A DNA stretch of 44,056 nt from Methylobacterium adhaesivum (GCF_022179065.1 NZ_BPQD01000004.1:1-44056); one strand, 5' to 3'. Counted from the first letter of the stretch, positions 31,425-40,280 are shown. The notes: generated from the letters alone by a model not told the origin. A program made the numbers and translations.

Positions 31425-32222
31425 ATGACCACGCGACGCGACGGCCCGCCGGGCCGGCAGACGAGACGGCCCGGTCCCAGCGGCGACCGCTTCCGGCCCC
31501 GGCCGTCCGGACCGGAGGGTGACCGCGTGGTGCTCTACGGCTGGCACCCCGTCGCCCAGGCGCTGGCCAACGAGGGGCGCCGCCTGCATCGGCTCCTCGC
31601 CACCGAGAACGCCATGGCACGCCTGACGGAGGAGATCGGACAGCTTCGCATCGATCCCGAACTGGTTCGGCCGAGCGCCATCAACGCCCTCCTCGGGCCG
31701 GACGCCGTGCACCAGGGCCTCTACCTCGAAGCCGACCCGCTGCCGGGCCCCGACCTCGACGACCTACCAGACGACGCCCTACTCCTCGCCCTCGACCAGA
31801 TCACCGATCCGCACAATGTCGGGGCCATCGTCCGCACGGCCGCCGCCTTCGGGGTCGCCGGGATCATCACCACGGCGCGCCATTCGCCCACCGCCACGGG
31901 CGTGCTCGCCAAATCCGCCTCGGGCGGCCTCGAGCACGTCCCCCTCGTCATCGTGCGCAATCTCTCCGAGGCGCTGATCGAGCTGGGCGAGCGCGGCTTC
32001 ACCCGCATCGGCCTCGATTCCGACGCCGACACCGACCTCGACACCATCGGTCCGAAGCGCCCGGCGGTGATCGTGCTGGGTGCCGAGGGCAAGGGTCTGC
32101 GCCAGCGCACCCGAGACAATTGCGACGTTTTGGCCCGGATCCCGTTCCGGGGCGAGATCCGGAGCATCAACGTGTCGAACGCTGCGGCCATCACCCTCTA
32201 CGCCCTCAGCGTCGGCCGCTGA
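31425..32222 (+). CDS. rlmB: TrmH/SpoU-family 23S rRNA 2'-O-methyltransferase (RlmB type)
   Basis: A 265-residue SPOUT methyltransferase. An N-terminal Arg/Pro-rich extension is followed by the SpoU substrate-binding domain (VLYGWHPVAQALANEGRRLH, about 30-105) and the knotted SAM domain with motif 1 DQITDPHNVGAIVRTAAAFG, motif 2 VLGAEGKGLR and motif 3 INVSNAAAITLY. RlmB methylates G2251 in the peptidyl-transferase loop; the exact target is inferred from family. Open frame extends upstream to 31320, but the ATG chosen starts the alignable region. It follows tRNA-Glu divergently, so it is the first typical core gene right of the accessory region. Confidence 0.9.
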   Translation: MTTRRDGPPGRQTRRPGPSGDRFRPRPSGPEGDRVVLYGWHPVAQALANEGRRLHRLLATENAMARLTEEIGQLRIDPELVRPSAINALLGPDAVHQGLYLEADPLPGPDLDDLPDDALLLALDQITDPHNVGAIVRTAAAFGVAGIITTARHSPTATGVLAKSASGGLEHVPLVIVRNLSEALIELGERGFTRIGLDSDADTDLDTIGPKRPAVIVLGAEGKGLRQRTRDNCDVLARIPFRGEIRSINVSNAAAITLYALSVGR

Positions 32223-32253
32223 GGGCTGCCATTGGCGGCCCGAAGGCTCCACC

Positions 32254-33795
32254 TCACCGCCAGAACGGCTTCACGTCCATGAGATCACCATGGGCCTCCG
32301 CCGCCTTGGCGAGGAGGGCCTTGGTCGAGGCTTCGTTGTCGGCCGCCGTCAGGCCGGCGGCAAACAGGGTCTCGGCCGGGACACCGGACCCGTCATGGGT
32401 GAGTCCCGCCAGGACCTCGTGGGCCGTCGCCATGTCGTTCAGGGCGCCGAGATGGTCCTGCAGGTCCGACAGGGCCGAGACGAAGGCCTTGTGGCGCTTC
32501 TGCCGCTTGCCGTCGGCATAGAGGCTGGCGAAGAACTCGGCGCCGTAGCGCAGTTTCTTGCCCTCGATCCGGACACGGTGACGTGCCTCGGAGTCGATCC
32601 GGTCGAGGTGGCGTCCACGCTTGCGGATGCGGCGGCGGGCGCGGTCGAGGATGTCAGCCGCGAAATCCTCCGCCGGAGCGTCGCGCACCGGCGCGTCCGT
32701 CTGACTGCGCCACGCCCCCGTCTCGATCCAGGCGGCGACATCGAGGATCAGGCTGCGCCAGGCCGGCGATTCGAGGGTGGCGATGACGGCATCATGCGCC
32801 CGGTCGCGCTCGGCCTCGAGCCGGGTGCGCAGGTCGTTCAGGCCGGCTTCGTCGGGCCGCTTCTCCAGTTCCGCCGGCAGGGTCGTCTCAAGGAACACGT
32901 CGAGGTTACGTGCCCGCCCGAACGGTTCGGTAACGCGTTTGATCTCGTCGCGCAGGTGCGCCGTCGCCGGGTCGCCCGCGAGGATCGGCTTGAACAGGGT
33001 GAGGGCCGAGCGCAGGCGCCGCAGGGCCACGCGGATCTGGTGAAGCCCTTCGGGATGGCGCCGCTGGAGGAACACGTCTTCGTTGAGACGCAGGTGATGC
33101 AGGCAGGCCTGGGCGATGGTCCGGAACGCCTCGCCGGCCGTCGCCTCCGGCGCGAGGCGGACGGCGCCGGACTTGCTCGACTTGCGCAGGGTGCCGTCGA
33201 GGAGGCTCCAGCCGCGGGCGCTCTTGCTCAGGGCCCCGAGGCGCAGGGGCACGGTCTCGGCGAGCGCCTGGGCGAGGCCGAACAGGTCGCCGGGCTTACC
33301 CTCCTCGAGTTCGAGCTCGACCTCGCAGAGGGGCACGTCGCCGCCCTTCGTCTCGATGCGCCCCTGGTCGAGGGTCACGAAAATCAATGAATCGCCGTGG
33401 ACCACGAGGCGGGTGGTGCGCTCCACCACGGTCGTGAGGACGGGTTGGAGATCGGTGTCGGACAGGTCCGCCAACAGCGCCGGCACCGGCGTCTCGGCCA
33501 GGCGATCGAGGTCGGGCCTCTCCCCGGCGATCTCGCCCTCCCATTCGGCGCGGTCGAACAGGCCCGCGCCAGACGCAGCCGCCTTCACCGTCTGGACGCG
33601 GCGCTCGCCCTCCCGGCGGACCCGCAGGGTCAGGCCCGCCCGACGCAGGTCGCCCTTGGCCGTGTCGAAGTAGATCGAGGTGAGAACCACCGGCTCTGGC
33701 GTCCCGTCCGCCTGCAGCAGGGGATGGCTCGCGAGGGCGGGGAGGTCGGCGACCCCGCATTCCAGCTTCAACTCGATCTCGCGCGGCGTGGTCAT
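32254..33795 (-). CDS. CYTH and CHAD domain protein
   Basis: A 513-residue two-domain protein. The N-terminal CYTH domain (about 1-200) has the EIELKLE signature (ExExK) of triphosphate tunnel metalloenzymes, which hydrolyse inorganic triphosphate or related anions. The CHAD domain (about 220-505) has conserved His-rich helices, for example HPEGLHQIRVALRRLRSALT and HRVRIEGKKLRYGAEFF, and binds polyphosphate. AGGA lies seven bases ahead of ATG. It converges with rlmB, 31 bases apart. A role in polyphosphate metabolism is inferred from the family. Confidence 0.92.
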   Translation of the reverse strand: MTTPREIELKLECGVADLPALASHPLLQADGTPEPVVLTSIYFDTAKGDLRRAGLTLRVRREGERRVQTVKAAASGAGLFDRAEWEGEIAGERPDLDRLAETPVPALLADLSDTDLQPVLTTVVERTTRLVVHGDSLIFVTLDQGRIETKGGDVPLCEVELELEEGKPGDLFGLAQALAETVPLRLGALSKSARGWSLLDGTLRKSSKSGAVRLAPEATAGEAFRTIAQACLHHLRLNEDVFLQRRHPEGLHQIRVALRRLRSALTLFKPILAGDPATAHLRDEIKRVTEPFGRARNLDVFLETTLPAELEKRPDEAGLNDLRTRLEAERDRAHDAVIATLESPAWRSLILDVAAWIETGAWRSQTDAPVRDAPAEDFAADILDRARRRIRKRGRHLDRIDSEARHRVRIEGKKLRYGAEFFASLYADGKRQKRHKAFVSALSDLQDHLGALNDMATAHEVLAGLTHDGSGVPAETLFAAGLTAADNEASTKALLAKAAEAHGDLMDVKPFWR

Positions 33796-34030
33796 GGTCT
33801 GTCCTGCTCTGGCGGCCGGCTCGGGAGGCCGGACGATGCGACCTCAAAGCCGTCGTCCGATGTCCGTTCCCGGGCAGGATCGGCCCCCGTTCCCCATTCA
33901 TGCAACGGGCGGGCACGCCGGCGCGAGGCGAACGCGCATGATTTTCGTTCGCGGACGCCGTTTTGTGGTGTAGCGGACGCTGTCCGCGCCGGTGAGACGC
34001 ACTGCGGGGCATTGAGTTTTGAGTTTGGGC

Positions 34031-34777
34031 ATGACGCGGGACCGGATCAGGGCCGATCGCCTCCTGGTCGAGCGCGGCCATTTCGAGAGTCGGGCGCGGG
34101 CGCAGGGCGCCATCGCGGCGGGCCTCGTGCGCGCCGATGGGCAGGTCGTCGCGCGCGCCTCAGACCTTCTCGATCCGAATGTGCGCATCGAGGCCACAGC
34201 CCCGCATCCCTTCGTCTCGCGCGGCGGTCTCAAGCTCGTCGCCGCCCTCGACGCCTTCGGCTTCGATCCGACGGATCTCGCCTGCCTCGATGTCGGCGCC
34301 TCCACAGGCGGCTTCACCGACGCACTCCTCGGGCGTGGCGCCGCCCATGTCTATGCCGTCGATGTCGGGCGCGATCAGCTGCACCCGTCCCTGCGCACTC
34401 ATCCGCGGGTGACGAGCCTGGAGGGATGTGATGCCCGCAGTCTCGATGCAACGACGATCCCGGTGGCCCCGATGCTGGTCGCCATCGACGTGAGCTTCAT
34501 CTCGCTGCGCCTCGTGGTGCCGACCGTGGCGAGGCTGATGGGGGAGGACGCGGCGCTGGCAGCCCTCGTCAAACCGCAATTCGAGGCTGGCCGCGAGCGG
34601 ATCGGGCGGGGCGGCATCGTCCGCGACACCGCCATCCACGAGGCGGTCTGCGCCGAGATCCGGGACTTCGTCGCGGCGGCGGGCTTCACGATCCTCGGCC
34701 TCATCCCGTCCCCCGTCACCGGCGGCGACGGCAATCGCGAGTTCCTCTTGGGAGCGCGCCGGAAAGCAGTTCCATGA
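34031..34777 (+). CDS. tlyA: TlyA-family RNA methyltransferase / hemolysin-like protein
   Basis: A 248-residue protein with an N-terminal S4 RNA-binding domain (IRADRLLVERGHFESRARAQ at about 6-25) and an FtsJ-like SAM domain: LDVGASTGGFTDALLGRGA (86-104) is motif I, with a later VAIDVSFISLRLVVPT. TlyA methylates rRNA riboses (C1409 in 16S and C1920 in 23S in mycobacteria). A TTG at 34019 is in frame, but ATG is preferred. The stop overlaps the ATG of the next methyltransferase (ATGA), so both act as one operon. Confidence 0.9.
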   Translation: MTRDRIRADRLLVERGHFESRARAQGAIAAGLVRADGQVVARASDLLDPNVRIEATAPHPFVSRGGLKLVAALDAFGFDPTDLACLDVGASTGGFTDALLGRGAAHVYAVDVGRDQLHPSLRTHPRVTSLEGCDARSLDATTIPVAPMLVAIDVSFISLRLVVPTVARLMGEDAALAALVKPQFEAGRERIGRGGIVRDTAIHEAVCAEIRDFVAAAGFTILGLIPSPVTGGDGNREFLLGARRKAVP

Positions 34778-36045
34778 CCGACTCCCCTGCGACCGCCGAT
34801 AGGGTCACCATCGCGAAGCTCGGCGCGCGCGGCGACGGCATGGCCCCGGATGGCACGGCCGTCGCCTACGCCCTGCCGGGCGAGCGCGTCGCCATCCGTC
34901 GCGAGGGGGCGCGTGGGCAGCTCCTCGCCGTCGAGGTGGCCTCGCCGGACCGGATCGCGCCGTTCTGCCCGTATTTCGGAACCTGCGGCGGCTGCGCCGT
35001 CCAGCACTGGGCGCCCGAGCCTTACGCCGCCTGGAAGCGGGCGCTGGTCGGGCAGGCCCTGTCGCAAGCCGGCCTCGACGCCGAACCCGAGCCGCTGCAG
35101 GACGCCCATGGCGAGGGACGCCGACGCCTGACGCTGCATGTGCGCGCCGGGGAGGGGGGTGCCCGCGCCGGCCTCATGGCGGCCCGAAGCCACGACCTCG
35201 TCGCCATCGATCATTGCCCCATCACCGTCCCGGCGCTTCACCGGGCGCCCGCCGTGGCGACGGTGCTCAGTGCGCCCCTCGGCCACGGCCGCAAGCCCCT
35301 CGACGTCGCCTTCACGGCCACCGATGCCGGGCTCGACGTCGACATCCGGGGCCACGGTCCCGTGGCCGAGGGCGTGAGGGCCGTTCTCGTGCGCCTCGCG
35401 GACGAACTCGACCTCGCCCGCCTGTCGCTGCACGGCGAAATTCTCGTCGAGCGCCGCGCGCCGGTGATCGAGACCGACGGCATCCGCCTCGCCCCCCCGC
35501 CGGGCGGGTTCCTCCAGGCGACGCAGGCCGGTGAAGCCGCCTTGACGGCCCTGGTCCTGGCAGCCCTCGACAAGAAAACGAAGCGCGTCGTCGACCTATT
35601 CGCCGGCAGCGGCCCGTTCAGTCTGGCCCTGGCCAGGCGCTGCGACGTCCATGCGGTGGAGGGCGAGGGGGCGGCCCTCGCGAGCCTGGACCGGGCCGTG
35701 CGCGCCACCCCGTCCCTGCGCCGGGTCACGACGGAGCGGCGCGATCTGTTCCGGCGCCCGCTCCTGCCCATCGAACTCGATGCCTACGATGCGGCGGTGT
35801 TCGATCCGCCCCGTGCCGGGGCACAGGCCCAGGCCGCCCGCCTCGCCGAAAGCAAGGTGCCTCTGGTGGTGGGCGTCGCCTGCGATGCCGGCACCTTCGC
35901 CCGCGACGCTGCGACCCTGGTGGCGGGCGGCTACCGCCTGGACAGCGTCACGCCCGTAGACCAGTTCAAATATTCGAGCCACGTCGAGGTGGTGGGGGTC
36001 TTTCGCCGAACCGTCGTGCGCCGGCGGCGCGCCTCCCTGGCATAA
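34774..36045 (+). CDS. RumA/TrmA-type RNA (uracil-5-)-methyltransferase
   Basis: A 423-residue enzyme with an N-terminal TRAM domain (VTIAKLGARGDGMAPDGTAV at 11-30) and a cysteine cluster (Cys65, Cys71, Cys74 and a later Cys in IDHCPI) for a 4Fe-4S cluster. The SAM domain has VVDLFAGSGPFSLALARR and VFDPPRAGAQ, and the catalytic Cys is in VVGVACDAGTFARD with the base Glu in SSHVEVVGVF. It makes m5U in rRNA or tRNA. Whether it is RlmD-, RlmC- or TrmA-like cannot be decided. The start overlaps tlyA by four bases. Confidence 0.9.
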   Translation: MTDSPATADRVTIAKLGARGDGMAPDGTAVAYALPGERVAIRREGARGQLLAVEVASPDRIAPFCPYFGTCGGCAVQHWAPEPYAAWKRALVGQALSQAGLDAEPEPLQDAHGEGRRRLTLHVRAGEGGARAGLMAARSHDLVAIDHCPITVPALHRAPAVATVLSAPLGHGRKPLDVAFTATDAGLDVDIRGHGPVAEGVRAVLVRLADELDLARLSLHGEILVERRAPVIETDGIRLAPPPGGFLQATQAGEAALTALVLAALDKKTKRVVDLFAGSGPFSLALARRCDVHAVEGEGAALASLDRAVRATPSLRRVTTERRDLFRRPLLPIELDAYDAAVFDPPRAGAQAQAARLAESKVPLVVGVACDAGTFARDAATLVAGGYRLDSVTPVDQFKYSSHVEVVGVFRRTVVRRRRASLA

Positions 36046-36102
36046 GAGCACCTTGGCACGAGGCCGCTCGACAACCGCGGGGCCGCCCCTAGGTGGGAGG
36101 CC

Positions 36103-36564
36103 ATGCGCATCACCTCAACGATCTTCGGCCTCACCCTCGCGCTCGCATCGCCCGTACTGGCGACCCCCGCCCTGGCGGATCCGTGCGGCGATCTCATCGA
36201 CCGCGTCGGGGCGGCGACGGAGGCGACCGTCGTGCGACGCACCGCCGACTTCGCGGAGTTCACCACGCGCGACGGAATCGGCCTGACCCTGGCCTGCGAC
36301 GAGCTTTCGGCCGCCGGCGCCCAGTTCAAGGGACAGACCCTGCCGGACGCCTATTTCACCCTGCTCGGGAAGGCCGGGCACGCCGTCAACGGCCTGCCCG
36401 CAGAGGCCATCGCGGAGGCCGGGCGCACGGCGCGGGCGAGCGCCGAAACCAAGCGCCACAGCCAAATCGATCTCGGCAAGGCCCTGGTGACCTGCTCGCT
36501 GTCGCGTATGAGCGACGTCCCGGTCACGACCTGCGCGGCCATCGACAAGGACGACAGGACCTGA
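36103..36564 (+). CDS. Hypothetical secreted protein
   Basis: A 153-residue protein with a signal peptide (MRITSTIFGLTLALASPVLA then TPALADP) and GGGAGG just before ATG. The mature part carries four Cys (DPCGDL, LACDEL, VTCSLS, TTCAAI), suggesting two disulfides in the periplasm. I do not recognise a family. It stands alone between the methyltransferase operon and the GST gene. Confidence 0.6.
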   Translation: MRITSTIFGLTLALASPVLATPALADPCGDLIDRVGAATEATVVRRTADFAEFTTRDGIGLTLACDELSAAGAQFKGQTLPDAYFTLLGKAGHAVNGLPAEAIAEAGRTARASAETKRHSQIDLGKALVTCSLSRMSDVPVTTCAAIDKDDRT

Positions 36565-36716
36565 GGGTCCGAACGCAAACCATCCCGTCGAGCCCCGATC
36601 ATCGACCGGTCTCGCCGTGCCCCGTCGCGGGCGTTGCGATGGGCCGTTCGCTCAGCTCGATCCAGCCCGACGCGGCCGATCCATTTCCAAATCGACACCC
36701 CACCCTGGATATTCGA

Positions 36717-37415
36717 ATGACGGCCAAGCCTCGCCTCTTCACCTCGCCCTCGGCTTTCCCGAATCCGCAGCGGCTGCGCCTCTTCCTGCACGAGAAGGGT
36801 ATCGCCGATCAGTTCGAGGAACACGTCTACGACATGGCTCCCGGTGGCGAGCAGAGGCAGTGGCGTCACCTGAAGATGAACCCATGGGGCGAGACGCCAA
36901 CCCTTCGCCTCGCCGACGGCACCATCCTGTCCGAGACGGCCGCCATCGTCCGGTATCTCGATCAGGGGTTCCCCGGCCGGCGCATCATGGGCGAGACTCC
37001 GATGGAGCAGGGCCTCGACACGATGTGGGACAACCGCATCTGGGTCCACGTCCTGTACCGGATCACCACGATGTTCCACGTCCTGCATCAGGGTCTCGGG
37101 CCGAAGCTCGAACTGACGCACAATCCGGCCTGGGGTGAGCATTGCCGCAAGGAGGCCCTCGCCCATGCGGGACTGGTGAACCAGCATCTCGCCGACGGCC
37201 GTGACTGGATGCTCGGCGGGGAAGCACCGACGTTCTCGGACATCACGCTGGCGACGGCCGTTGCCTTCTCCAAGTTCCCCGTCAACGCGACGCCCCTGGA
37301 CGAGCGGTTCGAGCACCTCGACGCGTTCTGGCGGCGTTGGCAGGAGCGGCCGGCATTCCGAGCCGCCTACGCCGACGGCAACAGCGGCGTCGCGGAACTC
37401 GACGGTTCGCGGTAG
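36717..37415 (+). CDS. Glutathione S-transferase family protein
   Basis: A 232-residue GST. The N-terminal thioredoxin-like domain (about 5-80) has the start PRLFTSPSAFPNPQRLRLFL, NPWGETPTLRL with the cis-Pro and LSETAAIVRYLDQ with the Ser-Glu that binds the gamma-glutamyl group. The C-terminal helical domain includes APTFSDITLATAVAFS (N-capping motif with Asp). The preferred ATG is followed directly by the family start; the open frame extends far upstream without similarity. The ribosome site is weak. Substrate unknown. Confidence 0.88.
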   Translation: MTAKPRLFTSPSAFPNPQRLRLFLHEKGIADQFEEHVYDMAPGGEQRQWRHLKMNPWGETPTLRLADGTILSETAAIVRYLDQGFPGRRIMGETPMEQGLDTMWDNRIWVHVLYRITTMFHVLHQGLGPKLELTHNPAWGEHCRKEALAHAGLVNQHLADGRDWMLGGEAPTFSDITLATAVAFSKFPVNATPLDERFEHLDAFWRRWQERPAFRAAYADGNSGVAELDGSR

Positions 37416-37478
37416 GCCCGCCGGAGGCTGATCCGGCATTCGGATCGGCCCCGACACATCGCCCGTGGGGCACCACCC

Positions 37479-37556
37479 TCACGACCGCATCGTGAAGACC
37501 ATGAAGCCGGAATAGGTGACGGCCGCGGCCATCCAGAGCCAGATTGTGGTGTCCAT
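37479..37556 (-). CDS. Possible microprotein (25 aa) with one membrane helix
   Basis: The frame MDTTIWLWMAAAVTYSGFMV continues FTMRS and stops. The hydrophobic centre fits one transmembrane helix. There is no clear ribosome site, so the call is tentative. Otherwise 37416-37753 holds no gene. Confidence 0.3.
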   Translation of the reverse strand: MDTTIWLWMAAAVTYSGFMVFTMRS

Positions 37557-37701
37557 GATCCGGGGTTAGGGTCGTGCTGCAGCGCGGTCGATTGGGCGGA
37601 GTGCCGCTGCGTCGTTTCTCGGGTCGCGGTGGCACCTCCCGCGTGCGCGCTTCGCCCCATCATCTGGAGCCGGGCGTTTCGTGGGGTTCCCTAAGACCTT
37701 G

Positions 37702-37709
37702 TTAACCAT
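37702..37709 (+). promoter_or_regulatory. CtrA half-site-like sequence TTAACCAT
   Basis: TTAACCAT lies 44 bases before the ATG of the secreted protein at 37754. In Caulobacter such 8-mers act as CtrA half-sites. A full CtrA-type box occurs 1.2 kb downstream. Confidence 0.35.
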
Positions 37710-37753
37710 GCGGCGGTGATCGTCGCGCCACAACGCAGCCGACCGGGGAGCCG

Positions 37754-38122
37754 ATGCGCCGTTCGATCCTCGCCTGCTTCGTCGCATCGGCCTCCGGCGC
37801 GATGGGCGTCACGTTCGCCCTCTCGGCCCACGCGCAGGAACCCTTGCTCCTGCGCATCAAACCCCTCGGCGAGGCACCGCAGGACCTCGGCGCCGGTTCG
37901 GGACCGACGTGGGAGGACGAAGCTCGCCAGGCGAGGGCCCGGAACGAGGCGGTCTGGGCGCGGGCGGAGCGCCGGGCCAACATCGCCATCGCGTCGGTCT
38001 GCACCGGCTGCCTCGTCCCAACCAAGCCCCACGCCGAGCATCCGGCCGCCATCGCCACCGGGTCGGCCGCCCCGGCCCTCCCTGCCACACCCGTTCCCAT
38101 TGCACAGACAGGTACCCCATGA
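37754..38122 (+). CDS. Hypothetical secreted protein
   Basis: A 122-residue protein with a signal peptide (SILACFVASASGAMGVTFAL then SAHAQ). A charged helix follows (WEDEARQARARNEAVWARAE), then a hydrophobic segment with two Cys (ANIAIASVCTGCLVPTKP) and an Ala/Pro-rich tail. No family is recognised. The stop overlaps the next ATG (ATGA), so it is coupled with 38119-38523. A CtrA half-site-like sequence stands upstream. Confidence 0.6.
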   Translation: MRRSILACFVASASGAMGVTFALSAHAQEPLLLRIKPLGEAPQDLGAGSGPTWEDEARQARARNEAVWARAERRANIAIASVCTGCLVPTKPHAEHPAAIATGSAAPALPATPVPIAQTGTP

Positions 38123-38523
38123 CCCAGTCCCATCCGACCAGCGGTCCCGTCGCCGATCCAGCCTGCCCGGTCTCCCTCGATCTCCTCGGAGAGGTCTATC
38201 GGGCCGATGCGGACGACCTGCCCGAGCTCCTGGCGACCATCTCCGAGCCGACCCGCTCGAAACTGGCGGTCTACCTCTACGGCAAGAGCCACATGCACCA
38301 GCTCGGCCTCACGGTGGCCCGGGCCTGCGAACGCGAGGACCTCGTGCGCGTGGCCGGCGAAATCGGCTCGGTGGTCTTCGGCCAGTCGCGCCTGAAGCCC
38401 GCCCGGCCCGCCGTGCCCACGGAAGCGGCCGCCGCCCCCGCCCGCAAGATCAGCCTCGCGGGCGCCCCGGCCAAGAAGATCAGCCTGGGCGGCTCCGCCG
38501 CCAAGGGCCGCTCGTTCGACTGA
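38119..38523 (+). CDS. Hypothetical cytoplasmic protein with KISLxG repeat tail
   Basis: A 134-residue protein. The first 90 residues look globular (LLGEVYRADADDLPELLATI, MHQLGLTVARACERED), the last 45 are Ala/Pro-rich and contain two similar units, KISLAGAP and KISLGGSA. I do not recognise the family. It is translationally coupled to the secreted protein gene upstream. The repeat tail may be an interaction segment. Confidence 0.55.
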   Translation: MTQSHPTSGPVADPACPVSLDLLGEVYRADADDLPELLATISEPTRSKLAVYLYGKSHMHQLGLTVARACEREDLVRVAGEIGSVVFGQSRLKPARPAVPTEAAAAPARKISLAGAPAKKISLGGSAAKGRSFD

Positions 38524-38625
38524 GATCATTAGCCCGCGCGGCGCTCGCCCGAGGCCGAACCCCGCCGTTCCCAAAGGATCGACCGGAGTTCGGCGGGCGG
38601 CCCGGCGGTTCGCGGAAGGGCCAGA

Positions 38626-38886
38626 ATGTTCGGTGCGTGGTGGAAACTCGGTCTCGACGCGACCCTGCTGGCGATGGAATCCCAGCAGGTGATCGGCCTG
38701 CGGCTGGCCAAGCTCGCCGCAGGCGGACAGGCCGCTGAGGCGGAGGCGCACCGGATGGTGAGCGAGAAGATCGCGGCGGCCGGCGAGGCGGCCCTGCTCA
38801 TGGCGACGGGCGCTTCCACGGCCAAGGTCGTGGCGGGATATCGCCGGAAGGTACGCGCCAACGCACGGCGCTTGTCGAAAAGTTAG
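38626..38886 (+). CDS. Hypothetical small helical protein
   Basis: An 86-residue, almost wholly helical protein (WWKLGLDATLLAMESQQVIG, AAGGQAAEAEAHRMVSEKIA, RKVRANARRLSK). The amphipathic, Ala-rich composition resembles small phasin-like or antisense-type proteins of Rhizobiales, but no family signature is certain. GGAAGG stands eight bases before ATG. Confidence 0.55.
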   Translation: MFGAWWKLGLDATLLAMESQQVIGLRLAKLAAGGQAAEAEAHRMVSEKIAAAGEAALLMATGASTAKVVAGYRRKVRANARRLSKS

Positions 38887-38939
38887 GCCGCATCGTTTCG
38901 CCGGCGCGGCGGCGGGGGACAGTGGATTCGGGCGTCAAC

Positions 38940-38962
38940 ATGGTTAACTCCCCGTTAACCAT
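38940..38962 (+). promoter_or_regulatory. CtrA-type box TTAA-N7-TTAA inside a perfect palindrome
   Basis: TTAActccccgTTAA (38944-38958) is an exact TTAA-N7-TTAA match to the CtrA consensus of Alphaproteobacteria. It is contained in the palindrome atggttaac (38940-38948), five bases, gttaaccat (38954-38962). It lies 44 bases before the ATG of the DUF2934/H1-like gene. Confidence 0.65.
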
Positions 38963-39002
38963 CCGCTTCCATCGTCGGCCCAGACGTCACGAGGAGACTG
39001 CG

Positions 39003-39572
39003 ATGCCACCCTTCGAACAGCAGGTGCGAGAACGCGCCTATTTCATCTGGGAAGACGAGGGCCGCGTGTTCGGCCGGGCCACCGACCATTGGCTGCGCGC
39101 CGAAGGCGAGCTGCAGGCCAGTCGGCCGCTGCATGTCCAGGCGGTGGAGACCGAGACGGATCTGGCGCCGCGCCCCACCCGTACCCTGAAGCCAAAGGCC
39201 GGCACCCGGAGCGCCGCCAAGGCTGTCGCCGCCACGGTGGAAGCCGCCAACGACGTAGCGAAGTCGACCAAAGCTCCAGCGACCAAGGCCCCCGCGGTGA
39301 AGGTCCCGGCCAAGACGGCCCGGTCCACCGCCGCCAAGACGGCTTCGATCGGGACGGCTTCCACCGAAGCGGCCGCAACCGAAAAGACTGTCACGAAGAA
39401 AACTGCAACCAAGGCCGCTTCGACCAAGGCGACGAACACCAATGCCGCCCCGGCCTCCACGAAGGTCACGGCCGCCAAAAGCCCGTCTTCAAAGAGCACC
39501 GCCACGAAGGCTAAGACCGCCGCATCCCGCGCCAAAACCTCCGGCATCGAATCCGGCATCGTCATGCACTGA
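39003..39572 (+). CDS. DUF2934 protein with histone H1-like Lys/Ala/Thr-rich tail
   Basis: A 189-residue protein. Residues 5-42 are a DUF2934 domain (QVRERAYFIWEDEGRVFGRA then HWLRAEGEL). Residues 60-185 are a low-complexity basic tail of KAPA, AAKT, KKTATKA and STKATN-type units, resembling bacterial histone H1-like DNA-binding tails (HctB/AlgP/PhaF-like). This suggests nucleic-acid or polymer binding. GAGGAG stands six bases before ATG, a CtrA-type box lies upstream, and a strong terminator follows. The combined architecture is not one I can name. Confidence 0.8.
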   Translation: MPPFEQQVRERAYFIWEDEGRVFGRATDHWLRAEGELQASRPLHVQAVETETDLAPRPTRTLKPKAGTRSAAKAVAATVEAANDVAKSTKAPATKAPAVKVPAKTARSTAAKTASIGTASTEAAATEKTVTKKTATKAASTKATNTNAAPASTKVTAAKSPSSKSTATKAKTAASRAKTSGIESGIVMH

Positions 39573-39599
39573 CGGCACCACCCTTCCGCGTGTCCCTCG

Positions 39600-39630
39600 A
39601 AGCCCGCCGTCCGACGAGGACGGCGGGCTT
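39600..39630 (+). terminator. Rho-independent-like terminator
   Basis: Perfect 11-bp arms aagcccgccgt (39600-39610) and acggcgggctt (39620-39630) with a 9-base loop, 27 bases after the H1-like gene. A short T-containing tract follows (cgccgtttcg). Confidence 0.7.
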
Positions 39631-39735
39631 CGCCGTTTCGCGGACCCGGGCGGGAACACGCGATCCGAGCGTGGCGTTGACGCGCCGAATCACGGCGGGG
39701 GACGCGACGCCCCGGCGCGCACCGCGAGATCGATC

Positions 39736-40020
39736 ATGAGAACCGCCCGGCCAATCCTCGTCGTCCTCGCCCTCGTCGTGCCCGTTGCAGCGGAGGCAAG
39801 GCCTTATGGCTACGGTGCCGCCGCGGCTCCCGGAGCGTTCGAGACGACCGCCGGCATTGGCGGCCGTGCCCCGTGGAGCCAGCCCTACGAGTACGATTCC
39901 GGTAGCGACAACGATCGCCGCCCCGAGCTGCCTTACTACCAGCAAGGGCGTGGTCAGCAGACCGGCGGACCCGCCCGCAATCTGCTGCCCGACGACGGCT
40001 TCCACATCTTTCCGCGTTGA
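39736..40020 (+). CDS. Hypothetical small secreted protein
   Basis: A 94-residue protein with a signal peptide (RTARPILVVLALVVPVAAEA, cut near EARP) and a Gly/Tyr/Gln-rich mature part (PYGYGAAAAPGAFETTAGIG, PELPYYQQGRGQQTGGPARN) ending FHIFPR. No family recognised. The chosen ATG starts the leader; the frame is open far upstream. Positions 40021-40280 hold no gene. Confidence 0.55.
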   Translation: MRTARPILVVLALVVPVAAEARPYGYGAAAAPGAFETTAGIGGRAPWSQPYEYDSGSDNDRRPELPYYQQGRGQQTGGPARNLLPDDGFHIFPR

Positions 40021-40280
40021 AGTGGCGGGAGGTCCGGCCTCGACGAGGTTGGGGCCGGACACGCGACGAGAATCAATCCCGTGACGGCCGAGTCGGAGGG
40101 CCTCAGGGCGTCCTCGTCTCGGCGCCGGCGATTAACCGACTTGGTGCGGACACACGACCTGAGACCCAAAAATTCGTGTCGGCTATGGATAGACGGCAAA
40201 AAGGGGGTGGCGCCTCACCGGAACATGGCGTAGCGAGCCGCGCGGGATTAGCCTGATCACAGCGACGGATTCGCGGACCC

